This document shows positions 22,617 through 30,320 of a DNA stretch of 64,000 nucleotides, one piece after another (position 1 is the first letter of the stretch; every line of letters starts with the position of its first letter). The DNA lies in assembly GCF_900177725.1 (NCBI RefSeq), contig NZ_FXAT01000002.1, positions 682,001 through 746,000 on the forward strand, in the 5' to 3' direction. Position numbers and translations under genes: made by a program. The notes under the pieces were generated by a model. It was not told where the DNA came from and searched no databases. It worked only from the letters and a program-made list of their open reading frames with translations. This stretch comes from Paraburkholderia susongensis. GTDB lineage: Bacteria > Pseudomonadota > Gammaproteobacteria > Burkholderiales > Burkholderiaceae.

Positions 22617-23018
22617 ATGATGCTGTTCGACGATTTGAGAGACAACGAGTGGGCGCTGGTCGAGGCTTTGTTCTGTGCCGAGCCGGCGCGGAGCGAACGG
22701 CGCGGCCGGCCTCGCGTGGAAGCACGTGCGGTGGTCAACGCCGTGCTTTGGGTGCTGTCGACGGGCGAAGGCTGGTCCAAGCTGCCAGGGCGCTATCCGT
22801 CCCCGCCGACTTGCCGCCGGCGCTTCGACGAGTGGCAAGCCGATGGCACGCTCGCCGAAATAGTCAAGCGGCTTGGCACCAGCGGCCGCGAGATTTCGCT
22901 GCGCGGCCGGATCGGCGCGACTGCCGCGAAACCGCCGGCACCGCCGAGCCGCGATCGTCTGCGCGGCGCATTCTGGACCAATCCGGAATCGTGGCGAGCA
23001 CCGGTCAAGATGGCCTGA
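22617..23018 (+). CDS. Stand-alone IS5-type transposase N-terminal domain (DUF4096-like)
   Basis: A 133-residue protein whose first 85 residues resemble the N-terminal DUF4096 domain of IS5-family transposases: LRDNEWALVEALF, GRPRVEARAVVNAVLWVLSTGEGWSKLPGRYPSPPTCRRRFDEW. The DDE catalytic domain is absent. The protein ends with its own Pro/Arg-rich tail, a normal stop and a strong terminator 18 nt later. A clean ribosome-binding site (GAGGTGAAAC then ATG ATG) precedes it. No terminal repeats or target duplication were seen. It could be a transposase remnant, but its own leader, stop and terminator fit a domesticated DNA-binding protein. The N-terminal domain is helix-turn-helix-like, so DNA binding is a reasonable inference. 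Confidence 0.75.
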   Translation: MMLFDDLRDNEWALVEALFCAEPARSERRGRPRVEARAVVNAVLWVLSTGEGWSKLPGRYPSPPTCRRRFDEWQADGTLAEIVKRLGTSGREISLRGRIGATAAKPPAPPSRDRLRGAFWTNPESWRAPVKMA

Positions 23019-23035
23019 CGCGAAACTGCCTTGTT

Positions 23036-23064
23036 ACCGGGCGCCTGCAGGCGCCCGGTTTTTT
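23036..23064 (+). terminator. Intrinsic terminator of the transposase-domain gene
   Basis: Perfect 10-bp stem ACCGGGCGCC / GGCGCCCGGT with a TGCA loop, followed by a T-run. It begins 18 nt past the stop codon at 23018. Confidence 0.9.
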
Positions 23065-23367
23065 ATCCGGATGCGTATCCGTGTTGCCTGCGTGCGCCGG
23101 CAACGCGCCTGGCTCGCTGCCGGCACTTCCTCCGGTATTTCTCCTTGCGCCTCACGTCTTTGTCCGTCCTTGCGCGCAAGTTTCCCCCACCCGTTCCGCT
23201 TGACATACAGAGCGCTTTGTCCCGCGCGGAGCCAGACATTTCAGGCTGCGCATGGCTTCGGGTGAAACATCCATTTACTATTAATTACAGTGCGCTTTCG
23301 CGACCCGGCATACCTTAGTACGTATGCATATAAGCCTTGATTCGATGGGCTTGAGGGGGGCGTCGGC
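23065..23367. other. Intergenic region upstream of a small secreted protein gene
   Basis: About 300 nt without a supported gene. The right part (23265-23335) turns AT-rich and probably holds the promoter of the gene at 23368. No clear -35/-10 pair stands out. Confidence 0.4.
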
Positions 23368-23622
23368 ATGAAACCAATGTCAGTGCTTGTGTGCGGCATT
23401 GTGATTTCATTGATGGCCGCACCAGGATTTGCTCAACAACGTCCGCAGGGATGGAACTGGCGGCCGGACCGGCCGGCAACGCTTCAGGCGTGGCAGCAAA
23501 GCGAAGCGCACAATCGCGATTTCACGCCGCCGGCGCCGCGCGGCGACTTGCGCGGCGATATCGCCAGCAACGTGCGGGCGCGGCCCGATGCGCCTCGTGC
23601 GGATCAGGGGCGGCGTCGTTAG
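23368..23622 (+). CDS. Small secreted hypothetical protein
   Basis: An 84-residue protein that I do not recognise. It starts with a signal peptide (MKPMSVLVCGIVISLMAAPGFA, predicted cleavage after Ala22), leaving a mature Arg/Pro/Asp-rich chain of about 62 residues with no cysteine. The mature part is basic and looks unstructured (PAPRGDLRGD, RARPDAPRADQGRRR). The start is supported by GAGGGGGGCG upstream of the ATG. It stands alone between the transposase-domain gene and a terminator 137 nt downstream. It is probably a periplasmic protein; function unknown. Confidence 0.7.
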   Translation: MKPMSVLVCGIVISLMAAPGFAQQRPQGWNWRPDRPATLQAWQQSEAHNRDFTPPAPRGDLRGDIASNVRARPDAPRADQGRRR

Positions 23623-23758
23623 TCAGGGCTTCTGGAACGATGGGCGCGACGCCGGGAGCCGGATATCGCACCGTAAATGAATAATCGGGGAACCACAGGG
23701 CGCCGAGCCAGTCTGATTCAACGCCATTAGCACAGCGTGGCAGTAGTAATTCCGGTAC

Positions 23759-23789
23759 GCCCGTATCTTCGCGATACGGGCTTTTTTTT
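23759..23789 (+). terminator. Rightward intrinsic terminator
   Basis: Perfect 9-bp stem GCCCGTATC / GATACGGGC with a 5-nt loop, then T8. It lies 137 nt past the stop of the small secreted protein gene. It may end that transcript or a separate short RNA arising in 23623-23758. The rest of the 357-nt gap up to 23979 shows no gene. Confidence 0.85.
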
Positions 23790-23979
23790 CGCACAAATGC
23801 AACGGCGCGACGGTGAATGCAATCGCACCGTGCGTTCGTCGAGGAAGGAAGCAGCGAATCACCACCCGTCGCGCGCTGCGACCGGTCAACAGAAGTAGCC
23901 GCCCGCCGAGGAAACGATGGACCCATGCGGACGTTGTACGAACAATCGGGCGGACGCCGAGCCCGAGGAGGCGCCAGGC

Positions 23980-24303
23980 CTAATCCCGGACTTCGAGCGT
24001 CGTGGCGGACTGCGGTTGAACCGCAGCGAGAACATAGTCGTTCATGCGCTGCGCGGTCCATGTGAGCAGGCGCTCGTCGTGCTCGAGCCGCGCGAACTCG
24101 GCTTTGCCCCGCTCGGTGAGCACGGCGATGTCGACGGGCGCATGAAAACCCGGCGCCGGCGCAACGGTGCGCTGCCGAACGGTGTCCATCAGGCCTAGCG
24201 CGCGAAGATACTGGAAAACACCCGGCCTTCTGGCCCAGGGAACCTGACGATATTGCGCTCGCCGCAGCGCTTCGAGTACAGCTTCGTTGGAATACGTCGT
24301 CAT
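23980..24303 (-). CDS. Hypothetical small cytoplasmic protein
   Basis: A 107-residue protein that I cannot assign to a family. It has no signal peptide or membrane segment. The N-terminal 50 residues (NEAVLEALRRAQYRQVPWARRPGVFQYLRALGLMD) look like packed helices, followed by a short strand-rich part (APVDIAVLTERGKAEFARLEHDERLL), compatible with a small winged-helix-like fold. This is a guess from pattern only. The start has AGAAGTGAG just upstream of the ATG at 24303. It is divergent from the YdcF-like gene. Codon usage is typical of the window. Confidence 0.6.
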   Translation of the reverse strand: MTTYSNEAVLEALRRAQYRQVPWARRPGVFQYLRALGLMDTVRQRTVAPAPGFHAPVDIAVLTERGKAEFARLEHDERLLTWTAQRMNDYVLAAVQPQSATTLEVRD

Positions 24304-24499
24304 CTCACTTCTTTCTTAAAGTGCAGCCATGACACATCTATGCCAACGCGTCACCGCGCCACTGGCGACGCGCCTGGCACCCGCCTCTGGCCAGAAGCTC
24401 GCCGCGTGTCGGGCGGCGGATTTCCGCCAGGTGCTGCCTGGTCTAGTATTCGGAACCCCCGTCTGAACAGCATGTTAGCGTTCTCTCCACGAACCGGCG

Positions 24500-25288
24500 A
24501 TGCAACCGCCGCGGCGCGATGGCAAGCCCGTAGATTTGTCCCGAAACACATACGTTACAGCATTTAAATTGATTCTATTCACTTTATTGACGCTTTTTTT
24601 TGCAGCAATCGTGCTATGGAAGCGGGCGCGCCGCTCGCTCATCGTCTGCATGATCGCATTGTTCTGGCTGCTCGCGGCCGGCTGGCTGACCGCGCCCCTG
24701 CTCGATCTCGCGCAGCCGCACCGGCAAAGCGCCGCACCCGCCGCCTTCGCGCCTCGCACCGCGATCATCCTGCTCGGCGGCGGCACTATCTACGACGACG
24801 ATGACGTGCTCGTGCCGCCGCGCGACGTGCTCTCACGCATCGAGGTAAGCGCACGCAGCTACGCGGCCTGCAAGCGAACGGCCACGACCTGTCAGGTGAT
24901 CGTGAGCGGCGGCAATCCGCAGCGGCACAGCGCGACCGAAGCCGACACCTATCTGCCCTATCTGCTGCGCCAGCAAATTCCGCGCACGGACATCGTGCTC
25001 GAGAGCACCAGCCGCACAACTTACGAGAATGCGCGCAACGTCTCGGCCATTGTCGGCAATTCGCGCTACGACACCGTGATACTCGTCACGTCCGCCTATC
25101 AGATGCCGCGCGCACTGCTCGACTTTCACCGCTTTGGCATCACGCCGCAGCCGCTGATTTCGAGCGCGCGGCACGCGCGGCTCGGCGTGCTGCCCCGCTA
25201 TGACAATCTCGTGGCCGCCGAAATCGCGCTTCACGAGCTGATCGGAATCGCGCAATTTCACGTGTATCGGGCGTTCGGCTGGTTCTGA
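24500..25288 (+). CDS. YdcF/SanA-family (DUF218) membrane protein
   Basis: 262-residue inner-membrane protein with two N-terminal helices (about 20-40 and 46-65) and a DUF218 domain from about 85 to 250. Domain signatures are TAIILLGGGT, CQVIVSGGNPQRHSATEADTYL and VLESTSRTTYENARN, the last matching the E-x-x-S/A-x-x-T-x-x-N-A block of the ElyC/SanA/YdcF family. Family members act in cell-envelope integrity or peptidoglycan precursor handling; the biochemical reaction is not firmly known. The start is the ATG at 24500. A possible -10 (TAGTAT) lies near 24445. It is not in an obvious operon. Confidence 0.85.
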   Translation: MQPPRRDGKPVDLSRNTYVTAFKLILFTLLTLFFAAIVLWKRARRSLIVCMIALFWLLAAGWLTAPLLDLAQPHRQSAAPAAFAPRTAIILLGGGTIYDDDDVLVPPRDVLSRIEVSARSYAACKRTATTCQVIVSGGNPQRHSATEADTYLPYLLRQQIPRTDIVLESTSRTTYENARNVSAIVGNSRYDTVILVTSAYQMPRALLDFHRFGITPQPLISSARHARLGVLPRYDNLVAAEIALHELIGIAQFHVYRAFGWF

Positions 25289-25417
25289 CCGAAAGCGGCA
25301 CGGCACCGCGATACCGCGCATTATTTAACGATGCGAACCATTTTCGGACTGCCTTCGGGCTTGCGCGACGAACACGGCGCATGCGTGAAACGCCTCACAA
25401 CCATTGGGCACGGACGG

Positions 25418-25456
25418 TATAATTAAAAGGTGTAACAAATGTTTAGCGCAGTTACA
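25418..25456 (+). promoter_or_regulatory. Promoter of the small His-rich secreted protein with TGTAAC repeat
   Basis: A perfect -10 hexamer TATAAT (25418-25423) with a weak -35. Just downstream lies the inverted repeat TGTAAC-N14-GTTACA (25431-25456), positioned where a regulator could bind the initial transcribed region. The gene starts at 25554, giving a leader of about 125 nt. Confidence 0.5.
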
Positions 25457-25553
25457 AAGCCATCGGCTGGAGCAGAGATTGCTCGCTAGAATGCATTGTC
25501 TCTCCCAACGGACAGGCAATACTCGGGTCCACCACCACTCTACGGAGGTAACT

Positions 25554-25790
25554 ATGAAGAAAGTGTCCCTGGCGATCCTGGTTTCCCTCTGCGCCGCAGC
25601 GGGCGCGGCGTATGCGCAGGACAACGGCATCACGACGAGCACCGATCCAGCCAAGGCGGCGGATATCGAGCAGCGTGCGCAAGATCTGCAAAACCGCGAG
25701 CAAGCAATGGGAAGTGCCCCAGCCATGCCCAAGCATCACAAGATGGCACCGCATCATCACAAGAAGGCTCCCGACGCTTCGAGTTCCTGA
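25554..25790 (+). CDS. Small secreted protein with His/Lys-rich C-terminus
   Basis: A 78-residue protein of unknown function. A signal peptide ends at AYA (cleavage after Ala21), leaving about 57 residues. The mature chain has a short helical segment (AADIEQRAQDLQNREQAM) and a C-terminus rich in His and Lys (KHHKMAPHHHKKAP), which could bind metal ions or be basic only; this is inference. The start at 25554 has an excellent Shine-Dalgarno (GGAGGTAACT). An upstream in-frame ATG at 25404 would overlap the promoter and is rejected. A terminator follows at 25833-25870. It stands alone as one transcription unit. Confidence 0.8.
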   Translation: MKKVSLAILVSLCAAAGAAYAQDNGITTSTDPAKAADIEQRAQDLQNREQAMGSAPAMPKHHKMAPHHHKKAPDASSS

Positions 25791-25832
25791 GCGAGTTGGG
25801 GGGTCTCACTTCGCGGCGCTGCCGTGAAGGTG

Positions 25833-25870
25833 AAAAGCCGAAGCTGGCACCGCCGGTTTCGGCTTTTTTT
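25833..25870 (+). terminator. Intrinsic terminator after the His-rich secreted protein gene
   Basis: Stem AAAAGCCGAA / TTCGGCTTTT with a 15-nt inner loop, followed by a T-run; 43 nt after the stop at 25790. Confidence 0.75.
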
Positions 25871-25918
25871 GTTATCGATGGATTCCGAGGACGGATTTCC
25901 AACGCCTCGCGTAACAAA

Positions 25919-25970
25919 ACGCATAACTCAAAGCGCATGAGTCAAAGCGCATAAGTCAAAACGCATGAAC
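25919..25970. repeat. 14-nt tandem repeat, about 3.6 copies
   Basis: Three full units (ACGCATAACTCAAA, GCGCATGAGTCAAA, GCGCATAAGTCAAA) and a partial fourth (ACGCATGAAC), consensus RCGCATRAGTCAAA. The repeat lies just past a terminator in a 412-nt gap (25791-26202) with no other supported gene. Confidence 0.85.
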
Positions 25971-26202
25971 CCGTGACGCGAGCGCGTGGCGGCATGCCGC
26001 TGACCCGGCGCGCTCGAGCCGCCTGCCGCGCTGCTTTCATGCGATTGCTTCAAGCGCGCTCCGAGTGCCCGCAAGCGCCCGGCTTCGAACGCGCACTTGC
26101 CGCAAGAGGCCGCCGGCGCCCCGCTTTCGGTATGCTAAAGTCGCGCACCGGCCGGCGGCGGCCGGCCCCCTAACCCGTGCGCACCCTGGTGCGGAGGACA
26201 GC

Positions 26203-26460
26203 ATGAGCAACATCCAGCTAGATATCGAATGGACGGAAGCAGCATCTCGCAAAATCGAAAAACTGATGCCGCGCGGCGGTCAGGAAGCGTACCTCGCGCT
26301 GCCGCCCGTCGAATGCCTGCCGATGGAAGGCGACGTGCTGTTTCTCGGCCCGGCTGGCAAGCAGCAGCCGTTCATCGTCGCAGAGCGCCAGTATCACCAT
26401 GACGGCGACGCGGACTGGACCATCATCCTGATCCTCGACGTGCCGCAAGCAACTCACTGA
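26203..26460 (+). CDS. Hypothetical protein, 85 residues
   Basis: Unrecognised small cytoplasmic protein with no signal peptide or membrane segment. It is mildly acidic with a strand-rich pattern (ECLPMEGDVLFLGPAGKQQPFIVAERQY and WTIILILDVP), suggesting a compact beta-rich fold. The ATG at 26203 is supported by GCGGAGGACAGC immediately upstream. The reading frame stays open upstream to 26065 but without a ribosome-binding site there. It lies downstream of a tandem repeat and a terminator, alone on its strand. Function unknown. Confidence 0.7.
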   Translation: MSNIQLDIEWTEAASRKIEKLMPRGGQEAYLALPPVECLPMEGDVLFLGPAGKQQPFIVAERQYHHDGDADWTIILILDVPQATH

Positions 26461-26647
26461 CAACCGGCGGTGCGATCGACGCCGCGCCGTTGACCGCAGG
26501 CGCGGCGCGGGCGGCCATGTGATGCATCTTCCGCTCGCCAGCGCGCCGCCTCGTCCCATGTGCCGTGCGGCTTGTCCGCCCGAAGCGCGGCATGCGCCGG
26601 AGCTGCCGCCTGGCGCCTGCCGGCTTCCGGCGCCAATCGCAGGACGT

Positions 26648-26938
26648 TCAGGCGATTTTCGACGCGACGCGAATTTCCGCGTGCTCGATCCAGTCCGCGA
26701 CCGCTTTCCGGTACGCCTGGATATGCGCTGATTTCGCATGCGCCGCCAGCGCTTCCTCGCTCACCCAACGCTCGACGAACACAAATCGGCGCGGCTCCTG
26801 CACATCGCGATGCAGGTCGTACTGAAGCACGCCCTGTTCCTTGCGCGTCGGTCCGACAATGCCCTCGAGCGCCGCGCGCAGTTGCTCTTCGTGACCCGGC
26901 TTCGCCACCGAAATTGCGACTACTGTGATTTCCGACAT
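26648..26938 (-). CDS. Antibiotic biosynthesis monooxygenase (ABM) family protein
   Basis: A 96-residue ABM-domain protein (YgiN/HmoA-like dimeric alpha-beta barrel). It starts MSEITVVAISVAKPGHEEQL and carries VGPTRKEQGVLQYDLHRDV and FVFVERWVSEEALAAH, the characteristic G-x-x-x-Y and E-x-W blocks. Members are quinol or haem monooxygenases or stress proteins; the substrate cannot be told. A strong Shine-Dalgarno (GAGGAGGGCAAGT) precedes the ATG at 26938, so the longer upstream frame is rejected. The gene is monocistronic. It lies between the 85-residue protein and the EAL gene. Confidence 0.88.
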   Translation of the reverse strand: MSEITVVAISVAKPGHEEQLRAALEGIVGPTRKEQGVLQYDLHRDVQEPRRFVFVERWVSEEALAAHAKSAHIQAYRKAVADWIEHAEIRVASKIA

Positions 26939-27506
26939 ACTTGCCCTCCTCTTCACGAAAAGCAGCAGCATACCCGTCGTCCGACGACTCTGCCGGTGAA
27001 CGCGGCAAGGCTCCGCTCCGCGCTTTGCGCGCCTCGCCACAGCGCCACAGCGCCGCAACGCCGCTGCGGCCAGCGAGGTGCGTCAGCCAAAAAACCTATC
27101 GCTGCAATAACGTCTGAGCACCGTCCTCGCCTGGAATTTGGCGGGCGGCCGCCTACCGCCCTGCTACCCTCGGCTGGTACGGCAACTGATTGCGATTGAG
27201 AATCGGTTTCGCGCGAGGCAAGCGCGCGAACACTCCGGCGCCATCCCCGCAACACGTTGCCGGGCGGCCCTGAGTACCCGGTTTGCAGGCATATCTGGCG
27301 GTCGGGCATTTGTGATTACCCGCACATTATTGTCCCCCGCAAACTGCTAGACTCGTTTTGACCCATTCGCCGGAGTCCAGCATGGCTGGCATCGCCCTGC
27401 GCGTTCCCGGGCTGTATCCGTTGCGCCCCGTCGACGCTTCGGGCGTGCGAGCGCTGCGCGCCGAAGAGGTTTGCGTACCCCTTCACCCGCTTGCCGCAGG
27501 ATTCCC
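26939..27506. other. Intergenic region upstream of the EAL gene
   Basis: A 568-nt stretch without a supported gene; short open frames overlap each other on both strands and lack ribosome-binding sites. It includes an 8-bp hairpin TTCGCGCG-N7-CGCGCGAA (27208-27230) and a TG-rich segment near 27310-27350 where the EAL promoter is likely. No clear promoter hexamers were found. Confidence 0.45.
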
Positions 27507-28826
27507 ATGTCCGCTCTCATGCCCGCCTCTATGCCATCCGTCAGCGAATTGACTCTGAGCGGCCTGCTCCCGCATCTGGTCCGCGGCGAGTCCGGCTGGA
27601 CCGCGACGTGGCGCGCGCTAACGCTGCACAGCGTGTTCCAGCCGGTGCTGTCGGTGACGCATCGGTGCGTGGTCGGCTACGAGGGGCTCCTGCGCGCGTT
27701 CGATCCGGTTGGCCTGCCCGTCTCGCCCGACGTGCTGTTTTCCGGCACACGCTCAGCCGCCGAAGCGCGCGAGCTGGATCGCATCGCACGCTGCCTTCAT
27801 GTGGCGAATTTCATGGAGCAAGGCATCAGCACAGGGTGGCTGTTTCTCAACACGCGCCCGCAGGTGTTCGAAACGGGCTGGCCGCAGCGCGCGTTCATCG
27901 ACGAGCTGTCCGCGCATTTCGGACTGCCGCAGGAGCGCATCGTGATCGAAGTGCTCGAGCAGCCTGCCGACGACGAATCAGCCGTCGCCAGCATGCTCGC
28001 GGCCTCGCAGCCGCGCGACTTCCTGATCGCGATCGACGACTTCGGCACCGGTTTTTCGAACTTCGACCGCGTGTGGCGCTTCCGTCCCGACATCGTCAAG
28101 CTCGACCGCTCGCTCGTCGCGCGGGCGGGCAAGCGCGAGGGCGACGAGTCGATGATCAGCCATCTGATCGCGATGCTCCATCAGTCGGGCACGCTCGTGC
28201 TGGCCGAAGGCGTCGAAACCGACGAGGAGCTGATGATCCTCATGCAAGCCGACGTCGATTTCGTGCAGGGGTTCTGGTTCGGCCAGCCGAAGAGCTCTGT
28301 GCAGGCGGCCTGCACGAACGTGCCGGCGCTCGTCGAGTCGATCTGGAGCAAGTTCGCCGACTACGAGCGTGCGCACGACGGCCACCCGTGGCTCGGCTTC
28401 GAAGGATTCACCGAAGCGGTGCTTGCCGCCGCCGACACCTACAAGGCAACCGGTGACCTCGAACAGGCGGCGCAAAGAATCTGGCATTTGCCCGAAGCGC
28501 GCCGCGTGTTTCTCACCGACGGCCAGGGCGAGCAGACCCAGCCGTCCGTGACGGCCGCGTCGGTGCCGCCGCCGCCGCAGCGGCTCGCGCCGCTCTATGC
28601 GGAGACGCGCAGCAACTGGTCGCGGCGCGCGTATTTCCGGCACGCGCTCGCCACGCCGGGGCGCGTCGCCATGATGGGGCCGCACTATTCGCTCGCGGAT
28701 GGTCAGGACTGCTACACCGCGGCGATCGCCTTCGAGCATGACGGCACGCATGTGCTGTGCGTCGATTTCGTGCCGGCGGCTGCGACCGCGGATGCGCGTA
28801 CCGGCAGACGCGGAGGAAAGTGGTAG
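27507..28826 (+). CDS. EAL-domain c-di-GMP phosphodiesterase with C-terminal sensor-like domain
   Basis: A 439-residue soluble protein with the EAL domain at about 40-270. The signature motif is EGL (Glu59) instead of EAL. The other catalytic residues are present: Asn115 in FLNTRP, Glu148 in IEVLE, Asp177-Asp178 in DDFGTG, Lys198, Glu234 in AEGVET and Gln254. c-di-GMP hydrolysis is therefore likely. From about 300 to 425 a second domain resembles the Cache/PAS-type C-terminus of YkuI (WSRRAYFRHALATPGRVAMM, then YTAAIAFEHDGTHVLCVDF). No GGDEF domain or membrane helix. I chose the ATG at 27507 (AGGATT upstream); a TTG at 27471 is an alternative adding 12 residues. It is convergent with arfB. 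Confidence 0.9.
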   Translation: MSALMPASMPSVSELTLSGLLPHLVRGESGWTATWRALTLHSVFQPVLSVTHRCVVGYEGLLRAFDPVGLPVSPDVLFSGTRSAAEARELDRIARCLHVANFMEQGISTGWLFLNTRPQVFETGWPQRAFIDELSAHFGLPQERIVIEVLEQPADDESAVASMLAASQPRDFLIAIDDFGTGFSNFDRVWRFRPDIVKLDRSLVARAGKREGDESMISHLIAMLHQSGTLVLAEGVETDEELMILMQADVDFVQGFWFGQPKSSVQAACTNVPALVESIWSKFADYERAHDGHPWLGFEGFTEAVLAAADTYKATGDLEQAAQRIWHLPEARRVFLTDGQGEQTQPSVTAASVPPPPQRLAPLYAETRSNWSRRAYFRHALATPGRVAMMGPHYSLADGQDCYTAAIAFEHDGTHVLCVDFVPAAATADARTGRRGGKW

Positions 28827-28849
28827 GAGCGGCTGATTGCCGGCCGTAG

Positions 28850-29254
28850 CTACTCGTGCACCCGGCCGCGGCCGGACTTGATCTCGCTGCGTTTCGCCTT
28901 GCCGTCGAGACGGCGCCGATTCGACGCGCGTGTCGGCTTGGTCGCGACCCGCGGCTTGCGCGTCACGCTGACACTTTCGATCAGCTCATCGAGCCGCGCC
29001 AGCGCCGCCGCGCGATTCATCTCCTGAGTGCGATGCTCCTGCGCCTTGATGATCACCACGCCATCACGCGTGAGCCGGTGATCGGACAACGCGAGCAGAC
29101 GCATCTTCAACACCTCGGGCAACGACGAAGCCCGCACGTCGAAGCGCAGATGAATGGCGCTCGAAACCTTGTTGACGTTCTGACCGCCCGCGCCCTGTGC
29201 ACGCACGGCGGTCAATTCGATTTCGTTCGGCGGGATCGGATAGCGGGATGTCAT
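28850..29254 (-). CDS. arfB: Alternative ribosome-rescue peptidyl-tRNA hydrolase ArfB (YaeJ)
   Basis: Releases ribosomes stalled on non-stop mRNA by hydrolysing peptidyl-tRNA. The 134-residue protein has the release-factor catalytic motif GGQ (23-25, in [10 protein letters not shown]) and a basic, disordered C-terminus ([21 protein letters not shown], ending GRGRVHE) that threads into the empty mRNA channel. Length matches E. coli ArfB. The start at 29254 gives [21 protein letters not shown]; the open frame continues upstream to 29488 but that is not family sequence. It is convergent with the EAL gene, 23 nt apart. A 193-nt gap on the right separates it from a divergent membrane-protein gene. 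Confidence 0.93.
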   Translation of the reverse strand: MTSRYPIPPNEIELTAVRAQGAGGQNVNKVSSAIHLRFDVRASSLPEVLKMRLLALSDHRLTRDGVVIIKAQEHRTQEMNRAAALARLDELIESVSVTRKPRVATKPTRASNRRRLDGKAKRSEIKSGRGRVHE

Positions 29255-29447
29255 GAGCGGGATCGAACAAAGGTCTGTGAGTGTACAAGCCGCTGGGGCG
29301 ATATGCGTGCAGTGGGTGATGAGCGGTGGGCGGCGCGGTGCCAGCCGGAGCTGGCGCAGCATTGCACCGCGCCGCGTTACGAAAAACCATTTGCGTCGGC
29401 ACGGCCAGTTCATCGATACTGCGTTTTTGCTTACAGCGTAAATTCGT

Positions 29448-30089
29448 ATGAAAATCCGCCCGGGTTTCGTACTCGAACTGGCCGTCAACTTCCTGCTGCC
29501 GTGGCTTGCCTACCGGCTTGCGTTGCCGCGTGCCGGTGAGACCGGTGCGCTGATCGCGTCCGCCGTGCCGCCGCTCGTCTGGAGCGTGATCGAGCTGGCG
29601 CGCTTCCGTCGCGTCGACGCACTGAGCATGATGGTGATCGTGGGCATCGTGCTGTCCGTCGCTGCCATGGCCCTCGGTGGCAGCCCGCGCATGCTGCTGT
29701 TGCGCGAGTCGCTCGTCTCCGGCGCGGTCGGCGTGGCGTTTCTGCTGTCGCTGCCGTTGCGCCGCCCGCTGATCTTCTATCTCGCTCGCGCGACGGTCGC
29801 CCGTGAAATGGAAGGCGGCGCCGCGCACTTCGAGGCGCTGTGGCGCGAACGCCCGGGCCTCGCCGCAGCCATGCGGACGATGACGCTCGTCTGGGGCGTC
29901 GGCCTGACCGGCGAAACCGCGCTGCGCGCATGGATGGCGCTCACGTGGCCAATCGGGCGCTTTCTCATCGTGTCGCCGTTCATCGGTTACGGCATCTACG
30001 GTGCGCTCGCGCTGTGGACGCTGTGGTATCGCAAGACGATGCGCAGCCGCGCCGAGGCAAGCGCGCGGGCGAGCGGGGTCGCCAGTTGA
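29448..30089 (+). CDS. VC0807-like integral membrane protein
   Basis: A 213-residue inner-membrane protein with about five or six hydrophobic helices. It carries motifs shared with the VC0807/intracellular-septation-like membrane family: [16 protein letters not shown] at the N-terminus, [20 protein letters not shown] in the second helix, and [17 protein letters not shown]. No function is established for the family. The start at 29448 has a modest Shine-Dalgarno. It is convergent with recD, separated by 231 nt of non-coding sequence with no obvious terminator. Confidence 0.8.
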   Translation: MKIRPGFVLELAVNFLLPWLAYRLALPRAGETGALIASAVPPLVWSVIELARFRRVDALSMMVIVGIVLSVAAMALGGSPRMLLLRESLVSGAVGVAFLLSLPLRRPLIFYLARATVAREMEGGAAHFEALWRERPGLAAAMRTMTLVWGVGLTGETALRAWMALTWPIGRFLIVSPFIGYGIYGALALWTLWYRKTMRSRAEASARASGVAS

Positions 30090-30320
30090 CGGACGGCACG
30101 GGGCAGATTGCCACGCCGGGTTCCTCCGCCGCCATTCGTCGCCTCCGCGAAGCTGTTGTCGTCTCTCGGCGCATTAGTGCAGCACGTCGCTCCTCGTTGC
30201 CGCATTACTTCTCGCCGCCCGTCCGCTCTCGCGGTTCCTCGTCGGTTTCCGACACTTTCATCGGATCTAGCCAGATCGAACCGGTTCTCGCCGTCCTCAG
30301 CGCTTCTCCGCTTCTCCACC

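Noticed and set aside
27358..27552. A 64-codon frame just upstream of the EAL gene
   Set aside because: Pro/Leu-rich, overlaps the EAL start in another frame and has no recognisable feature; probably a leader sequence.
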